This document shows, one piece after another, positions 5,423-5,507 of a stretch of DNA of 5,507 nucleotides. Positions within the stretch are counted from its first letter, which is position 1, and the number at the start of each line of letters is the position of its first letter. Location: contig JAJQGR010000026.1 of the NCBI GenBank assembly GCA_021200345.1, positions 1 to 5,507 of the forward strand. The letters run 5' to 3'. The stretch comes from Lachnospiraceae bacterium (GTDB lineage: Bacteria > Bacillota > Clostridia > Lachnospirales > Lachnospiraceae). The notes under the pieces are model-generated. The model was not told the origin of the DNA. It ran no database searches and was given only the letters and a program-made list of their open reading frames with translations. A program made the position numbers and the translations under genes.

Positions 5423-5437
5423 GTATTTGTCAAATAC
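5423..5437. promoter_or_regulatory. 15-base inverted repeat between the two regulator promoters
   Basis: GTATTTG-T-CAAATAC has perfect 7-base arms around one central base, and two more pairs follow after one mismatch on each side (5420-5440). It lies just upstream of the proximal -35 box and about 10-24 bases downstream of the start point inferred for the distal promoter. That is a suitable place for a repressor or an autoregulatory site. It also contains a perfect TTGACA (5433-5428), but no matching -10 box lies 17 bases on. Confidence 0.4.
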
Positions 5438-5452
5438 AGATTGGTTTTGACC

Positions 5453-5481
5453 ATTATAACAGCAAGGATGTAATTTTTCCA
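5453..5481 (-). promoter_or_regulatory. Candidate distal promoter of the regulator gene, extended -10
   Basis: -10 TATAAT (5458-5453) matches fully and is preceded by TGT, the extended -10 motif. A -35 of TGGAAA (5481-5476, 4 of 6) lies 17 bases upstream. The start near 5446 gives a leader of about 88 bases to the ATG at 5358. The longest in-frame ATG (5454-5452) overlaps this -10 box and so is unlikely to be used. The remaining 26 bases to the window end are AT-rich with nothing recognised. Confidence 0.5.
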
Positions 5482-5507
5482 GTACAGATGTGATTTTAAT
5501 ATTCAAA

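Noticed and set aside
5359..5454. Longer regulator start at the ATG at 5454, or at the ATG at 5391
   Set aside because: The first ATG overlaps a TATAAT box with an extended -10 motif and the second overlaps a TACAAT box; neither has a ribosome site. The added residues show no family-like feature.

Overview
The window holds one minus-strand locus of four parts, in transcription order: a membrane-anchored AraC-family regulator (5358-3040), a 288-base control region, two ABC-transporter permeases of the LplB and YtcP/LplC type (2751-1771 and 1758-850), and the first 246 codons of a lipoprotein solute-binding protein (738-1, cut by the window edge). This is the layout of Firmicutes carbohydrate-uptake operons. 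Strong AGGAGG-type ribosome sites, sigma-A-type promoters, a lipobox signal peptide and mid-range GC suggest a Clostridia member, probably a gut Lachnospiraceae; the taxonomic call is inference.

Working model: the regulator spans the membrane twice and exposes about 260 residues outside the cell, where it may sense a sugar, a glycan or the loaded binding protein. Its cytoplasmic C-terminus carries two helix-turn-helix motifs. It would act on the control region next to its own gene and switch on the two permeases and the binding protein, which together import an oligosaccharide. No ATPase gene is visible; related systems in Bacillus subtilis borrow the shared ATPase MsmX. The substrate cannot be read from the sequence.

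The densest non-coding signal lies between regulator and permeases. It contains a perfect consensus promoter (TTGACA, 17 bases, TATAAT) whose -35 box includes the regulator's stop codon. It also has a second promoter (TTCACA, 16 bases, TATACT) overlapped by one of two nearly identical 19-base direct repeats spaced 22 bases apart, which is a typical AraC-family operator layout. Several palindromes and foldable segments sit nearby. The upstream end of the window holds two candidate regulator promoters and a 15-base inverted repeat. The 111-base gap before the binding-protein gene holds two hairpins and a 12-base palindrome.

The gene families are ordinary. I see no mobile element, CRISPR array, tRNA, rRNA or clearly new system. 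The points worth a second look are regulatory.
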